Below are positions 1 through 9,300 of a stretch of DNA of 64,000 nucleotides, one piece after another; positions within the stretch are counted from its first letter, which is position 1; every line of letters begins with the position of its first letter. Both the position numbers and the translations under genes were made by a program. This DNA comes from Bryobacterales bacterium F-183 (GTDB taxonomy: Bacteria > Acidobacteriota > Terriglobia > Bryobacterales > Bryobacteraceae), in NCBI GenBank assembly GCA_016865505.2, contig AP025252.1:4982137-5046136 (forward strand), written 5' to 3'. The notes under the pieces were generated by a model. The model worked only from the letters and a program-made list of their open reading frames with translations. It was not told the DNA's origin and did no database searches.

Positions 1-2908
1 TCGTTTCGATGATCGGACCGCCAGCGATGTTGATCACCGGCTCCTTACCGTCCCCGATCCCAGGATCTGGGGGCAGCGGCGTCACCTTCACAAACACCGT
101 CTTGCTATCGCGAGACCGCGGTCCAGTCGCCGTACAGGTATAGCTAGTATCCACTGTCGGGAATACCTGGGTCTGCGCGGTAATATTCTGGCCATTGTTC
201 GGCTGGATGTCGATCTGCGTGGCGTTCTCTGCCAGGCAGGTCAGGATCACACCAGCCCCGGGTCTTGGCGACACCGGAGGATTCGCGGTGAACGAAGTGA
301 TCCGTGCCGCGCCGATCACGTTGACTGTCGCAACCGCCGTAACCGTACCCGTCGCGTTTGAAGCGGTCAGGGTGTAGGTTGTGGTACTGCGCGGGGATAC
401 CTGGCGGGAACCGGCAGCATCGACATCGCCCAGCGAGGTGATGGAGATCTGCGTTGCGCCTTCGGTGGTCCAGTTGAGGGTCGAGGACTCGCCTTCACCG
501 ATCAGGTTCGGGTCAGCCGTGAAGCGGACGATCCGGGGCAAACCGGCGCGCTCAGAAACGGTGATATTCGCATTGCAGACTGCTTGCGAGACACCATCGG
601 TGCCCACCGCGATCACTCTGTACGCCGTTGTCACAGTCGGTGATACGACCACCGAGCCGCTCGGCTGAACTGCACCGATCCCGGGTTCGATGCTCACTGA
701 TCGCGCATTCTCCGTGAGGTAAGAGATGGTAGAGGATTCACCGCGGAAAATGCTAGCCGGGGAGGCGAAGCAGCTCACCACGCGAACTTCTGGAATCTCG
801 ACCAGCACAGTCGCCGTCGCGTTCTCTTCACTCGTACCATTCTTCGCAGTCAGGGTATAGTTGGTGGTCTGCATCGGGGAAACCGTTACCCGGCCCTCGG
901 CTGCAACCTTACCGATACCCTGAATCGAGACTTCCTCTGCGTTGAGAACCTTCCAGCTCAGTTCCGAACTCTGTCCCTGACGGATGCGAGGCGGATTAGA
1001 GAGGAAGAACAGAATCTGTACCCGATCCTGGGTTCGTGTCGTCACTCGAACGCGAGCCGAGGCTTGCAAACCACTCTCGTTGCGAACCGTGAGGCGGAAT
1101 ACATACACCTGCCCCGCAGCGCTGGTAAAGGTAGTGGTCGACGAAGTGGGCGATCCCAGTGAGACCGTCGGACCCTGTTCCTGTAACCATTGGTAGGTGA
1201 GACGCTCGCCGTTCGGATCGTACGAGTTCGAACCATCGAGGCGAACCAAACCGGAGGGTATACCGATCTGGTCACCACCCGCATCAGCCACCGGCGGCAA
1301 CGCCTGACCGGTACGAACAGTGCGAGTCAGCAGTTCCCAGCGGATGCGTGGGATGTCCACCGGAACCGGCTTGTTCGATGCGAGGAAGTTCTTGGGACGG
1401 AGCAGATTGCCCCAGGTCACGCCAAACACCGCCCGGCCATTCGTCGAACGACCGAGGAACGTCTCGTTCACACCGCCTTCCGCTGTAAACGCAAACTTGT
1501 CGTTCAACGGGAAGACAAAACGAAGCGTTCCGCCAGGACGATCGGCACCACCATAGCTGCGAAGATACCCGATGTTGCCTTCCGCGTAGGTGTTGCCCGC
1601 AAGGCCGACCGTACCGCTGATGCCAGCTTGATCGACAATTCGGAGGTAGCGTTCCAACACAAGGTTGGGGGCGATAGCGCCATTTGCCAGCACAACCTGC
1701 GACCGGCCGATCACAGTGTTATCCAGGAAACCTTTCGTACCGAACACGCCGACGCGACCACGACCAAAGAGGTAGTCGGCGGTCATCGATGCCTGACCGA
1801 GAGTACCACCCTCGCCCCGCAGGCTTACGTGCTTGAAGCTTCCAAACAAACCACCCTGGAAGCGACCTATACGATGCACGATACCCAGGTCAGCTTGTCC
1901 TTCCTTCTGTGCACGGAAGTAAAGGTACTCAGCCTGTGCCTGAACCGCGAAGTTGTCTCCCAACGGAGCAAAGAAGCGCCCGCGACCTGTGAAGGTTGCT
2001 TTGCCTTCGGAGTCGGCTCCGACGTTCAGGCCAAGCAGCGAGAACTTATCGCCGAACCCGCTTCCGGAGTGCGCACTATTAGAAGTGGAGTTGGAGTTTC
2101 CAAGCCCGCCTGCGCCAGACCCCGATCCAGCCCCGGCTCCAGAACCAGTTCCCGTGCCGCCTGCCAGCTGAGTTCCGCCAGTGCCGCCCGCATTCGCGCC
2201 TGCAGCACCTGCTGCGCCGGCTGCACCTGCACCACCGGGTCCGCTACCTGCCCGCTGCTTTAGATCATCAATGTCTTTACGTAGAGCCTTATTGGCGTCT
2301 GCAAGATCTTTGAGTTGCTTGAGAATGTCGTCCAGCTTGTCGAGTCGCTTCAGGACTTCGTTACAGCAGTCGTCCATCCCACCTTTATTGTTCATCGCGC
2401 GGATGGCGTCCGCGGTTCCGCCGGCGGCAACAGTTCTGCCTTGGCCGTCAACGACGGTCACCACAACACGGCGGTTCATCCACCGAGCCACGTCCGTACG
2501 CGAATAATACTTCTTCTCGGTGGCGACCTTCGGGTCGCGCTTACCTTTAGAAGACGTGTCAATCTGGCTGGCTGCCGCACCATACTTCACCAGGAAGTCG
2601 CGCACCGTCTGTGCACGTCGGGTGGCAAGCTCATCGTTATAGGTATCGGAGCCGATCCCATCTCCGTGACCTTCAAGTTTCACTTTAAATGCTGGGTTTG
2701 CTTTGAGGAGTTCTGCCATCCGGAGAAGGCTGGGAAATCCATCAGAGAGCGTAGCGGAATCGAACTCGAAGTTGATTTCTTCCCAATCGTCCTTCGAAGC
2801 GCGCGTGTCTAGCCCCTGCGCCTGAGCATCCGTAACTAGCGGCGGTAAGAACAGCATCGCCGTTGCCATGGATGCCAGCGTTATTGAGGTCAAAAAACGC
2901 TGTTGCAT
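1..2908 (-). CDS. OmpA-domain / beta-barrel / Ig-repeat envelope protein (C-terminus cut by window edge)
   Basis: An open frame of about 969 codons runs from an ATG at 2908 to the left edge. Residues 1-30 are a signal peptide (hydrophobic core, then QAQ). Residues about 40-150 are an OmpA C-terminal-like peptidoglycan-binding domain: GHGDGIGS followed by NDELATRRAQ keeps the Asp and Arg that contact diaminopimelate. Next come a Leu/Lys coiled coil (about 175-215), a Gly/Ala/Thr/Ser-rich linker, a region with the alternating pattern of an outer-membrane beta-barrel, one PKD-like domain, and at least four Ig-like repeats of about 80 residues (GESST...W.T..A..VSI...TTTYTLTA). A periplasmic anchor at the N-terminus followed by barrel and repeats is an unusual order; a cell-wall-anchored surface structure is inferred. 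AGGAG lies 13 nt before the ATG. No partner gene is visible in the window. Confidence 0.8.
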   Translation of the reverse strand, partial: MQQRFLTSITLASMATAMLFLPPLVTDAQAQGLDTRASKDDWEEINFEFDSATLSDGFPSLLRMAELLKANPAFKVKLEGHGDGIGSDTYNDELATRRAQTVRDFLVKYGAAASQIDTSSKGKRDPKVATEKKYYSRTDVARWMNRRVVVTVVDGQGRTVAAGGTADAIRAMNNKGGMDDCCNEVLKRLDKLDDILKQLKDLADANKALRKDIDDLKQRAGSGPGGAGAAGAAGAAGANAGGTGGTQLAGGTGTGSGAGAGSGSGAGGLGNSNSTSNSAHSGSGFGDKFSLLGLNVGADSEGKATFTGRGRFFAPLGDNFAVQAQAEYLYFRAQKEGQADLGIVHRIGRFQGGLFGSFKHVSLRGEGGTLGQASMTADYLFGRGRVGVFGTKGFLDNTVIGRSQVVLANGAIAPNLVLERYLRIVDQAGISGTVGLAGNTYAEGNIGYLRSYGGADRPGGTLRFVFPLNDKFAFTAEGGVNETFLGRSTNGRAVFGVTWGNLLRPKNFLASNKPVPVDIPRIRWELLTRTVRTGQALPPVADAGGDQIGIPSGLVRLDGSNSYDPNGERLTYQWLQEQGPTVSLGSPTSSTTTFTSAAGQVYVFRLTVRNESGLQASARVRVTTRTQDRVQILFFLSNPPRIRQGQSSELSWKVLNAEEVSIQGIGKVAAEGRVTVSPMQTTNYTLTAKNGTSEENATATVLVEIPEVRVVSCFASPASIFRGESSTISYLTENARSVSIEPGIGAVQPSGSVVVSPTVTTAYRVIAVGTDGVSQAVCNANITVSERAGLPRIVRFTADPNLIGEGESSTLNWTTEGATQISITSLGDVDAAGSRQVSPRSTTTYTLTASNATGTVTAVATVNVIGAARITSFTANPPVSPRPGAGVILTCLAENATQIDIQPNNGQNITAQTQVFPTVDTSYTCTATGPRSRDSKTVFVKVTPLPPDPGIGDGKEPVINIAGGPIIET

Positions 2909-3101
2909 AGTGTTTATCGTTGCTCCTGTGTGCCACCCGCGAGGGTCCCCGGTGGATACACCTCTCCCGGAATTTCGACAAGTGGTCATCAAACAGAATA
3001 CAGCAAAGTTGTTTTATTCGCTAGACGTTTTGTTGAAAAATCAATAACTTGCAGACCGTGACCCTCACGACGAAAATCGCACGCTTTGCATTTGTAGTGT
3101 C

Positions 3102-3121
3102 TTTTCCACAACTTATCAACA
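3102..3121 (+). promoter_or_regulatory. pair of DnaA-box-like 9-mers upstream of rnpB
   Basis: TTTTCCACA (3102-3110) and TTATCAACA (3113-3121) lie side by side in an AT-rich stretch. The first fits TTWTNCACA exactly and the second differs from TTATCCACA at one base. They sit about 45 bp upstream of the RNase P RNA start. Two copies are not enough to call an origin; DnaA control of a neighbour, or chance in AT-rich DNA, are alternatives. Confidence 0.25.
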
Positions 3122-3152
3122 CTTGCCTCAAGTGAGGCATGCAAAATCATGG

Positions 3153-3158
3153 GATAAT
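3153..3158 (+). promoter_or_regulatory. -10 element of the RNase P RNA promoter
   Basis: GATAAT ends 6 nt before the predicted RNA 5' end at 3165, the right spacing for a sigma-70 -10 box. No good -35 hexamer is seen at 16-18 bp; TGAGGC at 15 bp is the nearest candidate. Confidence 0.5.
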
Positions 3159-3164
3159 TCGGAT

Positions 3165-3561
3165 GGGGAAGGTAGAACTCGACAGGCGATCGCTCGGTGA
3201 GCACCGGAAGGTGTCGCTGGGAGGAAAGTCCGGTCTCCATAGGGCAGCATGCCGGCTAACGGCCGGGGATCCCAGCCTCAAGGCTGGGGTTACGGATAAG
3301 TGCAACAGAAAGCGTACCGCCGTGGTGAGAACTGCGGTAAGGGTGAAAAGGTGCGGTAAGAGCGCACCGCGCGACGGGTAACCGAAGCGGCAGTGAAAAC
3401 CCCATGCGGAGCAAAATCAAATAGGGGAGAAGAGGCGGCCCGTCTCGTTCGACTCTCGGGTAGATTGCTAGAGTCGACAGGTAACTGTCGACCCAGACGA
3501 ATGATCGCCATCTGTCCCAAAGACAGAGACAGAAACCGGCTTACAACGTTCCGCCTTCTCC
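3165..3561 (+). ncRNA. rnpB: RNase P RNA (bacterial class A)
   Basis: This is the catalytic RNA of RNase P, which matures tRNA 5' ends. The conserved core is readable: GAGGAAAGTCCGG with CTCCATAGGGCAG near the 5' side, ACAGAAAG, GGTAAGGGTGAAAAGGTGCGGTAAGAGC-type helix P10-P12 sequence (3336-3364), GGAGCAAAATCAAATAGG, and the 3' AGACGAATGATCGCC with ACAGAAACCGGCTTA. The ends were set by P1: 3165-3178 pairs with 3548-3561 (a 14-bp helix with G-U pairs and one mismatch). GGCGATC near 3184 pairs with GATCGCC near 3505 as P2. The mature 3' end is only 11 nt from the stop codon of the convergent virion cluster. I see no clear terminator. Confidence 0.96.
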
Positions 3562-3572
3562 ACAATTCCCAC

Positions 3573-6347
3573 TTAGCGCAGCGAAAAATAGCTCCGTGAT
3601 GCGTTCTTCTCCAGGGGCATGGGAAAGCCGACCAGGCAGAATTGGTCGAGCGCCCAAAGAACTACCGAGTCCTGGTTCCGGCCTTCAGCGTAACGAACCT
3701 CTTTCAGCCACCCAGTATACGGATCGCTAATCCCGACCAAGTGGCTCCGTTGCGTGGGTAAGAATCCCAGATCGAAACCGAAGTCACAACTTCTGTGCAG
3801 CGACAGATCGAGACGGCGGTTCCCGGTATAGGTGAAACTTTCCGTCTTAAGATTGTCCAACTTTGCCGGCGTCCAGGAATCCCAGGCGTAGTTAATCCTT
3901 TGGTTTAAGGCTCCGTCGTTCACATCGGTCGGGTACAACACCTCAAACTTCGCCGACGGATGACTCAGGCGGACGTATTCCATGATCGCGTCGGTATAGG
4001 CTCCAATCAGTTTCGGTAGGAACTCGACCTCGTCCGGATACGCAGCCGGATCGTCGTAGTTGCTCATGATCACTGCCATGGGACGCCCATACTCCGCCTC
4101 AAACTGTTGCTTGGTATAGGTGTCGTAGAAGGTCATCCCAACGCCAGCCTTCGGGAAGTACCACCATTGGACTTCTCCGAACTGAAGATAGGGAACGATT
4201 CCGACCTCCGCCATAATGTCGGCGAACTCCTTATACACCTCACGCCAGAATGCAATGGACGTTGGCGAGAAGTTCCCCTGAATGGCAGGGGTATTCAACA
4301 GCACTGGCGATCCGTCGGGGTACCTCTGAGCAATCCCAGCGTCTTCGTCTGGATCTCCGTCCTTCATTTCGGTCGAGAACGCCGCAGTAGTATCGATGCC
4401 GTAGTCCCTCAAGGCGATCATGAAACTTCGGCACCAATCACGACAGGCTCGATTTATCTTTGGGCTGGCGGCAAGATCGCTACGCCAATCGCCGTCAACA
4501 CCACCTTCGAAATGAGAGCCTATGCCACTGAAAATAAGCGACATCGTTCCTACAGCGCTACCCGTAACCATCCAGTGATTACCGTCCGCACCCATAGTTC
4601 GCGAGATGATCTTCAGCGTGTTACCGGTAGCTTCGGCCCGAAGCCCGGTATAGCCCCGGTTCAGTTCCAGTGCAAAGGCCGTCGCAATTTTCTCAGGTGT
4701 GTCGGATACGATGTTCAGGTGGTTAAGGGTTATCGTCGTATCAATCGGGTAGTCGTCACGGACCAGCGAGAGCGAGGTGATCGCGTTCACTACGGGCACG
4801 CCGCTAAACGTAATGGTTTTCGATGCATACACGTGATTCTTGCGGTAGAGCTCGTAGAAGATAAGTGCGCCAACATACAGGTTGTGCCTCCCGTGGAACC
4901 CCAGTTTATGTACAAGCCACGCTGTCCGCTCCGGTGCCAGCGGAAGCGAATGATCGGTGTCCCAGTCACTCGCAAGGGTAATCTTCGGCTCAACCGGAAA
5001 CGTTGGCAGGTCCGGCGTCGGCACCACCACATCGAAGAAATCAAAATAAAAGTATTGCTTGAGAAGTAGATCGGAAGTATCTGTTCCCCTATGTCTTACT
5101 TCGACGTTGTGCACCCCGGCAGAGAACTCTCCGATCAATCTTCGGGCGAGCATGTTTTCGCCCGGAATGAACAGGTCGTCCTGCACCACAAGCACGCCAT
5201 CGACAAGGATGTCGATGAGTGGTCCGCGTGGTGTCAGCAGAGTTCCAAGGTAGAGTGTGTGAGTTGCCGATGCCCGATAGGTGCAACGGACCGCAGCGTT
5301 GTAGTCACGGCAGTACGCGATGCTGCCACCGGAATAGTTACCCTTCTCGGTAAACCAGGTATCCAACTTAGTCACTTCCCGCGCATCATCCTCGTACCGT
5401 GCGCTACCAGGACCCGCCACGTGATAGGTCCGATCGGCTCCCGTAACGACCCAGTTCGTCACGTGAACCGCAAACTCACTTCGCATAAACTCGCCAACCT
5501 GGAAATCGGCAGCCCAAGTCCAACGGAGTTTGCGCACGTTGGACACCGGCACAAGCATCCCGTTGTCGTCCAATAGGTTGCTCAGTTCGAGCGATACTCG
5601 CCATTTCGACGGGGAAGTGCCACCACCAAACTGAACAACGTCCGCGTTCCAACTTTCCGTCGCGGCACCCGACACGTACGTGTAAAGAGAGATCCGATTC
5701 CCGTTGGCGCCAACGGTGTTACCCACCTCGGGATTTCGAATCCCGCCTGTGTTTCCAAGATAAGTTAATCGGATCCTCGACGTCCCAATCCGTTCTGCCT
5801 TGCACCACAACGAGAACGTATTGACACTATCCACCAAAGCGTTAGCGACAGAAGTTAAAGTACTGTCAAAGTAACATTGAAAAGTGTGGTGTTCCCCCAA
5901 AAAACGAAAGCCAACATAGTCGTCCTGAGTGATTGTCCCCTGCAGCTCGACCTCGGCGGTGGCTGGCGAGTAAACGCCCTCAATAGGCTCTGCATGGTCC
6001 TTTAGCGGAACAAAGTAGGTGACCTCTTGCGTTCCACTGCGAGTGAAGACGCGCAGGTTCGGCCAGTCGACCGTCGGGAAAAGATCCGAATCCAGAGGAA
6101 TGCAGTTCTCCCGGGTCTCCTCATAAGTAATGGTAAGACCACGAAGATCCCCGTCCGGCAGGTTTCGCAGAGCCGGGTGCTCGAAGACATTGTCCCTGTT
6201 CCACTCCACCACCGCCCAGTCGAACTGTTGACGCCAGGAGCCCGAGACTGTGAACTTGTTTGGTCCGCAGTCACTAAGCGCGGCAATCGCCGAAGGACGG
6301 AAAAAGAAGCACTGTAAGTCTTGATCTGGCCTTAGCTTTTGCAGCAT
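3573..6347 (-). CDS. large tail protein with central beta domains and C-terminal TIM-barrel-like domain
   Basis: This 924-residue protein is the last gene of the virion cluster. It starts 15 nt after the preceding stop with AAGGAA upstream of the ATG. The N-terminal half (to about 540) is beta-rich and includes WTWAADFQVGEF, resembling sheet-type tail or receptor-binding modules. The C-terminal half (about 610-880) contains GEVQWWYF, YGRPMAVIMSNYDDP and FEVLYPTDVNDG, the look of a glycosidase-like TIM barrel as in proteins annotated as non-contractile tail sheath with TIM barrel. A role in the tail exterior or tip is inferred from position. No enzymatic activity can be assigned. The stop codon abuts rnpB. 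It has no signal peptide. Confidence 0.65.
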   Translation of the reverse strand: MLQKLRPDQDLQCFFFRPSAIAALSDCGPNKFTVSGSWRQQFDWAVVEWNRDNVFEHPALRNLPDGDLRGLTITYEETRENCIPLDSDLFPTVDWPNLRVFTRSGTQEVTYFVPLKDHAEPIEGVYSPATAEVELQGTITQDDYVGFRFLGEHHTFQCYFDSTLTSVANALVDSVNTFSLWCKAERIGTSRIRLTYLGNTGGIRNPEVGNTVGANGNRISLYTYVSGAATESWNADVVQFGGGTSPSKWRVSLELSNLLDDNGMLVPVSNVRKLRWTWAADFQVGEFMRSEFAVHVTNWVVTGADRTYHVAGPGSARYEDDAREVTKLDTWFTEKGNYSGGSIAYCRDYNAAVRCTYRASATHTLYLGTLLTPRGPLIDILVDGVLVVQDDLFIPGENMLARRLIGEFSAGVHNVEVRHRGTDTSDLLLKQYFYFDFFDVVVPTPDLPTFPVEPKITLASDWDTDHSLPLAPERTAWLVHKLGFHGRHNLYVGALIFYELYRKNHVYASKTITFSGVPVVNAITSLSLVRDDYPIDTTITLNHLNIVSDTPEKIATAFALELNRGYTGLRAEATGNTLKIISRTMGADGNHWMVTGSAVGTMSLIFSGIGSHFEGGVDGDWRSDLAASPKINRACRDWCRSFMIALRDYGIDTTAAFSTEMKDGDPDEDAGIAQRYPDGSPVLLNTPAIQGNFSPTSIAFWREVYKEFADIMAEVGIVPYLQFGEVQWWYFPKAGVGMTFYDTYTKQQFEAEYGRPMAVIMSNYDDPAAYPDEVEFLPKLIGAYTDAIMEYVRLSHPSAKFEVLYPTDVNDGALNQRINYAWDSWTPAKLDNLKTESFTYTGNRRLDLSLHRSCDFGFDLGFLPTQRSHLVGISDPYTGWLKEVRYAEGRNQDSVVLWALDQFCLVGFPMPLEKNASRSYFSLR

Positions 6348-6362
6348 TACCTATTCCTTTAC

Positions 6363-9300
6363 TTAAAGTCGAATCCAAACGGATAGATCTCGCCCAGGGT
6401 ACGTGTTGCCTAAGATCGGAACTGACAGAATGTCAATCCCGACCTGAGCCCCAGGCTGAAGTACGGGCAAAAACTGCCCATCGACGGCATTTGCCTCGGT
6501 ATCGCCACTCGGCACAGTCAGAGTGCACACGTCGGCACCATCCTGGTGAACTCGAATCACCAATGGACCACCCAAAACCGCATCGCGCAGGACCGCACCG
6601 ACCTGCTTGATCGAGTATTTGCGGTCTACGACCAGAGGTGGTGTCGCTTGTGGCTGAACGGCAAGATAGCCGTCGACCTGAAGGGTAACCATCCCGCCAT
6701 ACATTGTCCTCAGTCCATAAGCAGTACTGGCTCCAGCCAACTCGATACGGCTCAGCGCGCCGTCGCCGAAAGCATTTGTCATGAACAATTCAGCGACACA
6801 AATTCGAGTATTGGGCAAAGGAACTCTGGCGGTATAGCTACCGCTTGCAAGCGTTCCGAAAAAACCGCGCACAAAGGGAAGAATGTGAGTCGAACGCTTC
6901 AGCTCGTAGACCGCCGTCGAGGCCGAGTGCGCCCCCGCGAGTGACCCGGCAAAGCCTCGGGTAACCCGATACCGCAGACCAAAATCGAGCACTTCCTCAA
7001 CCCGCATGATCTCGGCTTCTATCTGAAGGAGTTCTCCTACGGAAGCGGCACCCGGGATGTTGAGTTCTATCGTTACCGTGACGGCGTCAATGGCGAGCGC
7101 AAGCGTACGAACCGCATCGGGCTCAAGTTCGTTCCAATACCAAAGACCGAGCGTACCGGCCGTGATTGTAGAAGTATTTGCAAGGGTGGAGAACCCAATC
7201 GGCCCCACCAAAACCGATCCGTCAAACTCCGTTGTCAAACCAAAAACTGGCGTAGGGGGTACATCTGCATCCCCTCCCCCGCCAGCGCCGACGGTCCACC
7301 GTCTGACTGGAGATAGCTCCAGCGGTGACTCTTGATCGAGGACGTTGGCGGCCCGACCCAGAATCTGGACCGTCGTTGCCGCCCGACTCGGGACCTCAAA
7401 CGCTACCGGACTGACTTGGCTAAGGGCCCCAAAGCGCCATGCCGAGTCACTAACAATAAATCTGGATGTCGAATCCGGAACGACATCCCAAGCACGCCCG
7501 ACCGTTAGTTCGGTCTCAGAGTTTGCAATGATCGTCCGTTCTTGGCGTGCCCCCTTACCAGAAACGATAAGGACAGCTGCCCCTCGATGCTCATTCGGCA
7601 GCAATCCCAAACCGGCAGCACCGATGGTTGTCGGCGAAAACAAAGTCGCGCTCGTCTCCGGCACCCGTTCTGAGCGCCAGTAGAAGTTCGCATGATCGAA
7701 ATTCTCATCGGGTGGCCCGACAAGGTCGCCGCCGATTCCTAGATCCGTGAAAGTGCCAGCCAATGGCAAGGCAACGGCAATCCGCCGAAGCTGAGTAGGG
7801 TTGGGCCCGCGATAAACCGAGAAAGAGACTGAACTCTGTGAAAAGCTCAAGCCTTCTAGCGTTACGACATTCGTGTTTGTTCCAGCAGGGATCCGCGCGG
7901 CGACCAAGAATGACAGCGGACTTTCCTTTCCCTGTGCATCAAGCGCGCTGATCGCGTAATAAATCGGAGCGCCGCCAGGTAGAGTGCCACCTACGACCTC
8001 AACATTCGCTGAAAGGCTTAAAATGGGTATGGAAGCAGCTGATAGAGAAGGCTTTGCAGGCGGCACGAACCCGACTTCAAGAGTCAATCCTTGCCCTCCA
8101 TCCGCCGTAAACGTCTCGATCTCGCGGACGGAGAATTGCGGATTGCCAGCAGTATCGGTCTCATCGCCAACCAAGGGGCGAGGAATTCCCACGCCGTTTC
8201 CGGCACCCCGCCTACCACCCTGCCCCCCCTCGCCTCCACCGTCGTACCAAGCCTCCTCATGTACTTGGGCGGTGACCTTGCAGTTGCGGAAGTTCATCCC
8301 CGGAGAAATCCGGGTGATACGGAAAAGTTGGCGGTCCAGGCCCTCTTTTAGGTATGTGAGGGTAATCAGATCTCCGGGTGCAAGACCAAGCGCTCGAACC
8401 GACGTCTCAAACTCGACATGCAAGTTACCGCGGACGGATTTTTCCAAGTGGAGTCGTAGGATACGTGCAGCCTGGTCAAAATTTGGCATTCCCAGTGCTG
8501 TGAGTGCTCCCCCAACCTCTTGGTCGGTTAACAGAGCGTCGTCTACATCGACAAGAGAAAGGCTGTCTTGTTGATACTCGTTAAACTCGTCCTGGAACTC
8601 GACGCTGAACCGATTAGGACTCTCAGCCGAGGATCGCGACCAGAGCCTCAAAGAGGGCTCCCCGTTGGCTCGTCGAAGGATTCCGGAGAAGTCCGCAGAA
8701 CCGTCGCTGAACTCGTATGCTGGCCATCCACCAAAGAGTGGAGCTATTGCATTCGAAAGCTCTGGTTTCAATGGCTGCTGGACACCAATCTTATGTTCTA
8801 CTTGAAGTTGCAGTAGCCCCTCGGCACCATAGCGTAAGAAGATAGCAGAGCCGTTGCGAATCCCGCGAATGACATCCGCGGCACTCCTCCGCTTCCGAAG
8901 AACCAAGTTACACTGATAGCGCGGAACTGTAGTCGAGTTGCCGTGAATGTCTTTAGCACTAACCGGATCTTGACAGAAGTTCGCAGCCCGGCTAAAGCTT
9001 CGAAGATCGAGTTCATTCGTCGACCAGCCACTTCGCCGCAGGACGTCCAAAAGGACCCAAGCGGGATTGTTGGTAAAGACCTCGTCAACAAAGGCACCAC
9101 TCGCATCAAACCGGGGCAGTTTCAGGCCGCGCAGTAGGATGTTCACTTTCGGCAGATTCTTCCCATCATGAATGCGGTTCGGAACCACGACGGATAGAAC
9201 TGCCATGCTCCCATGGGGGTCACCCTCAGGAAAGTCTGGGTTAACCACACCGTCACGCCCACCCGGGCTCACAAGCGTATACCAGCCCGTAGCGGTCATA

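Noticed and set aside
1190-2263. 357-codon plus-strand frame over the OmpA-type gene
   Set aside because: No domain or ribosome site; the opposite strand encodes a coherent signal peptide, OmpA and Ig-like protein.
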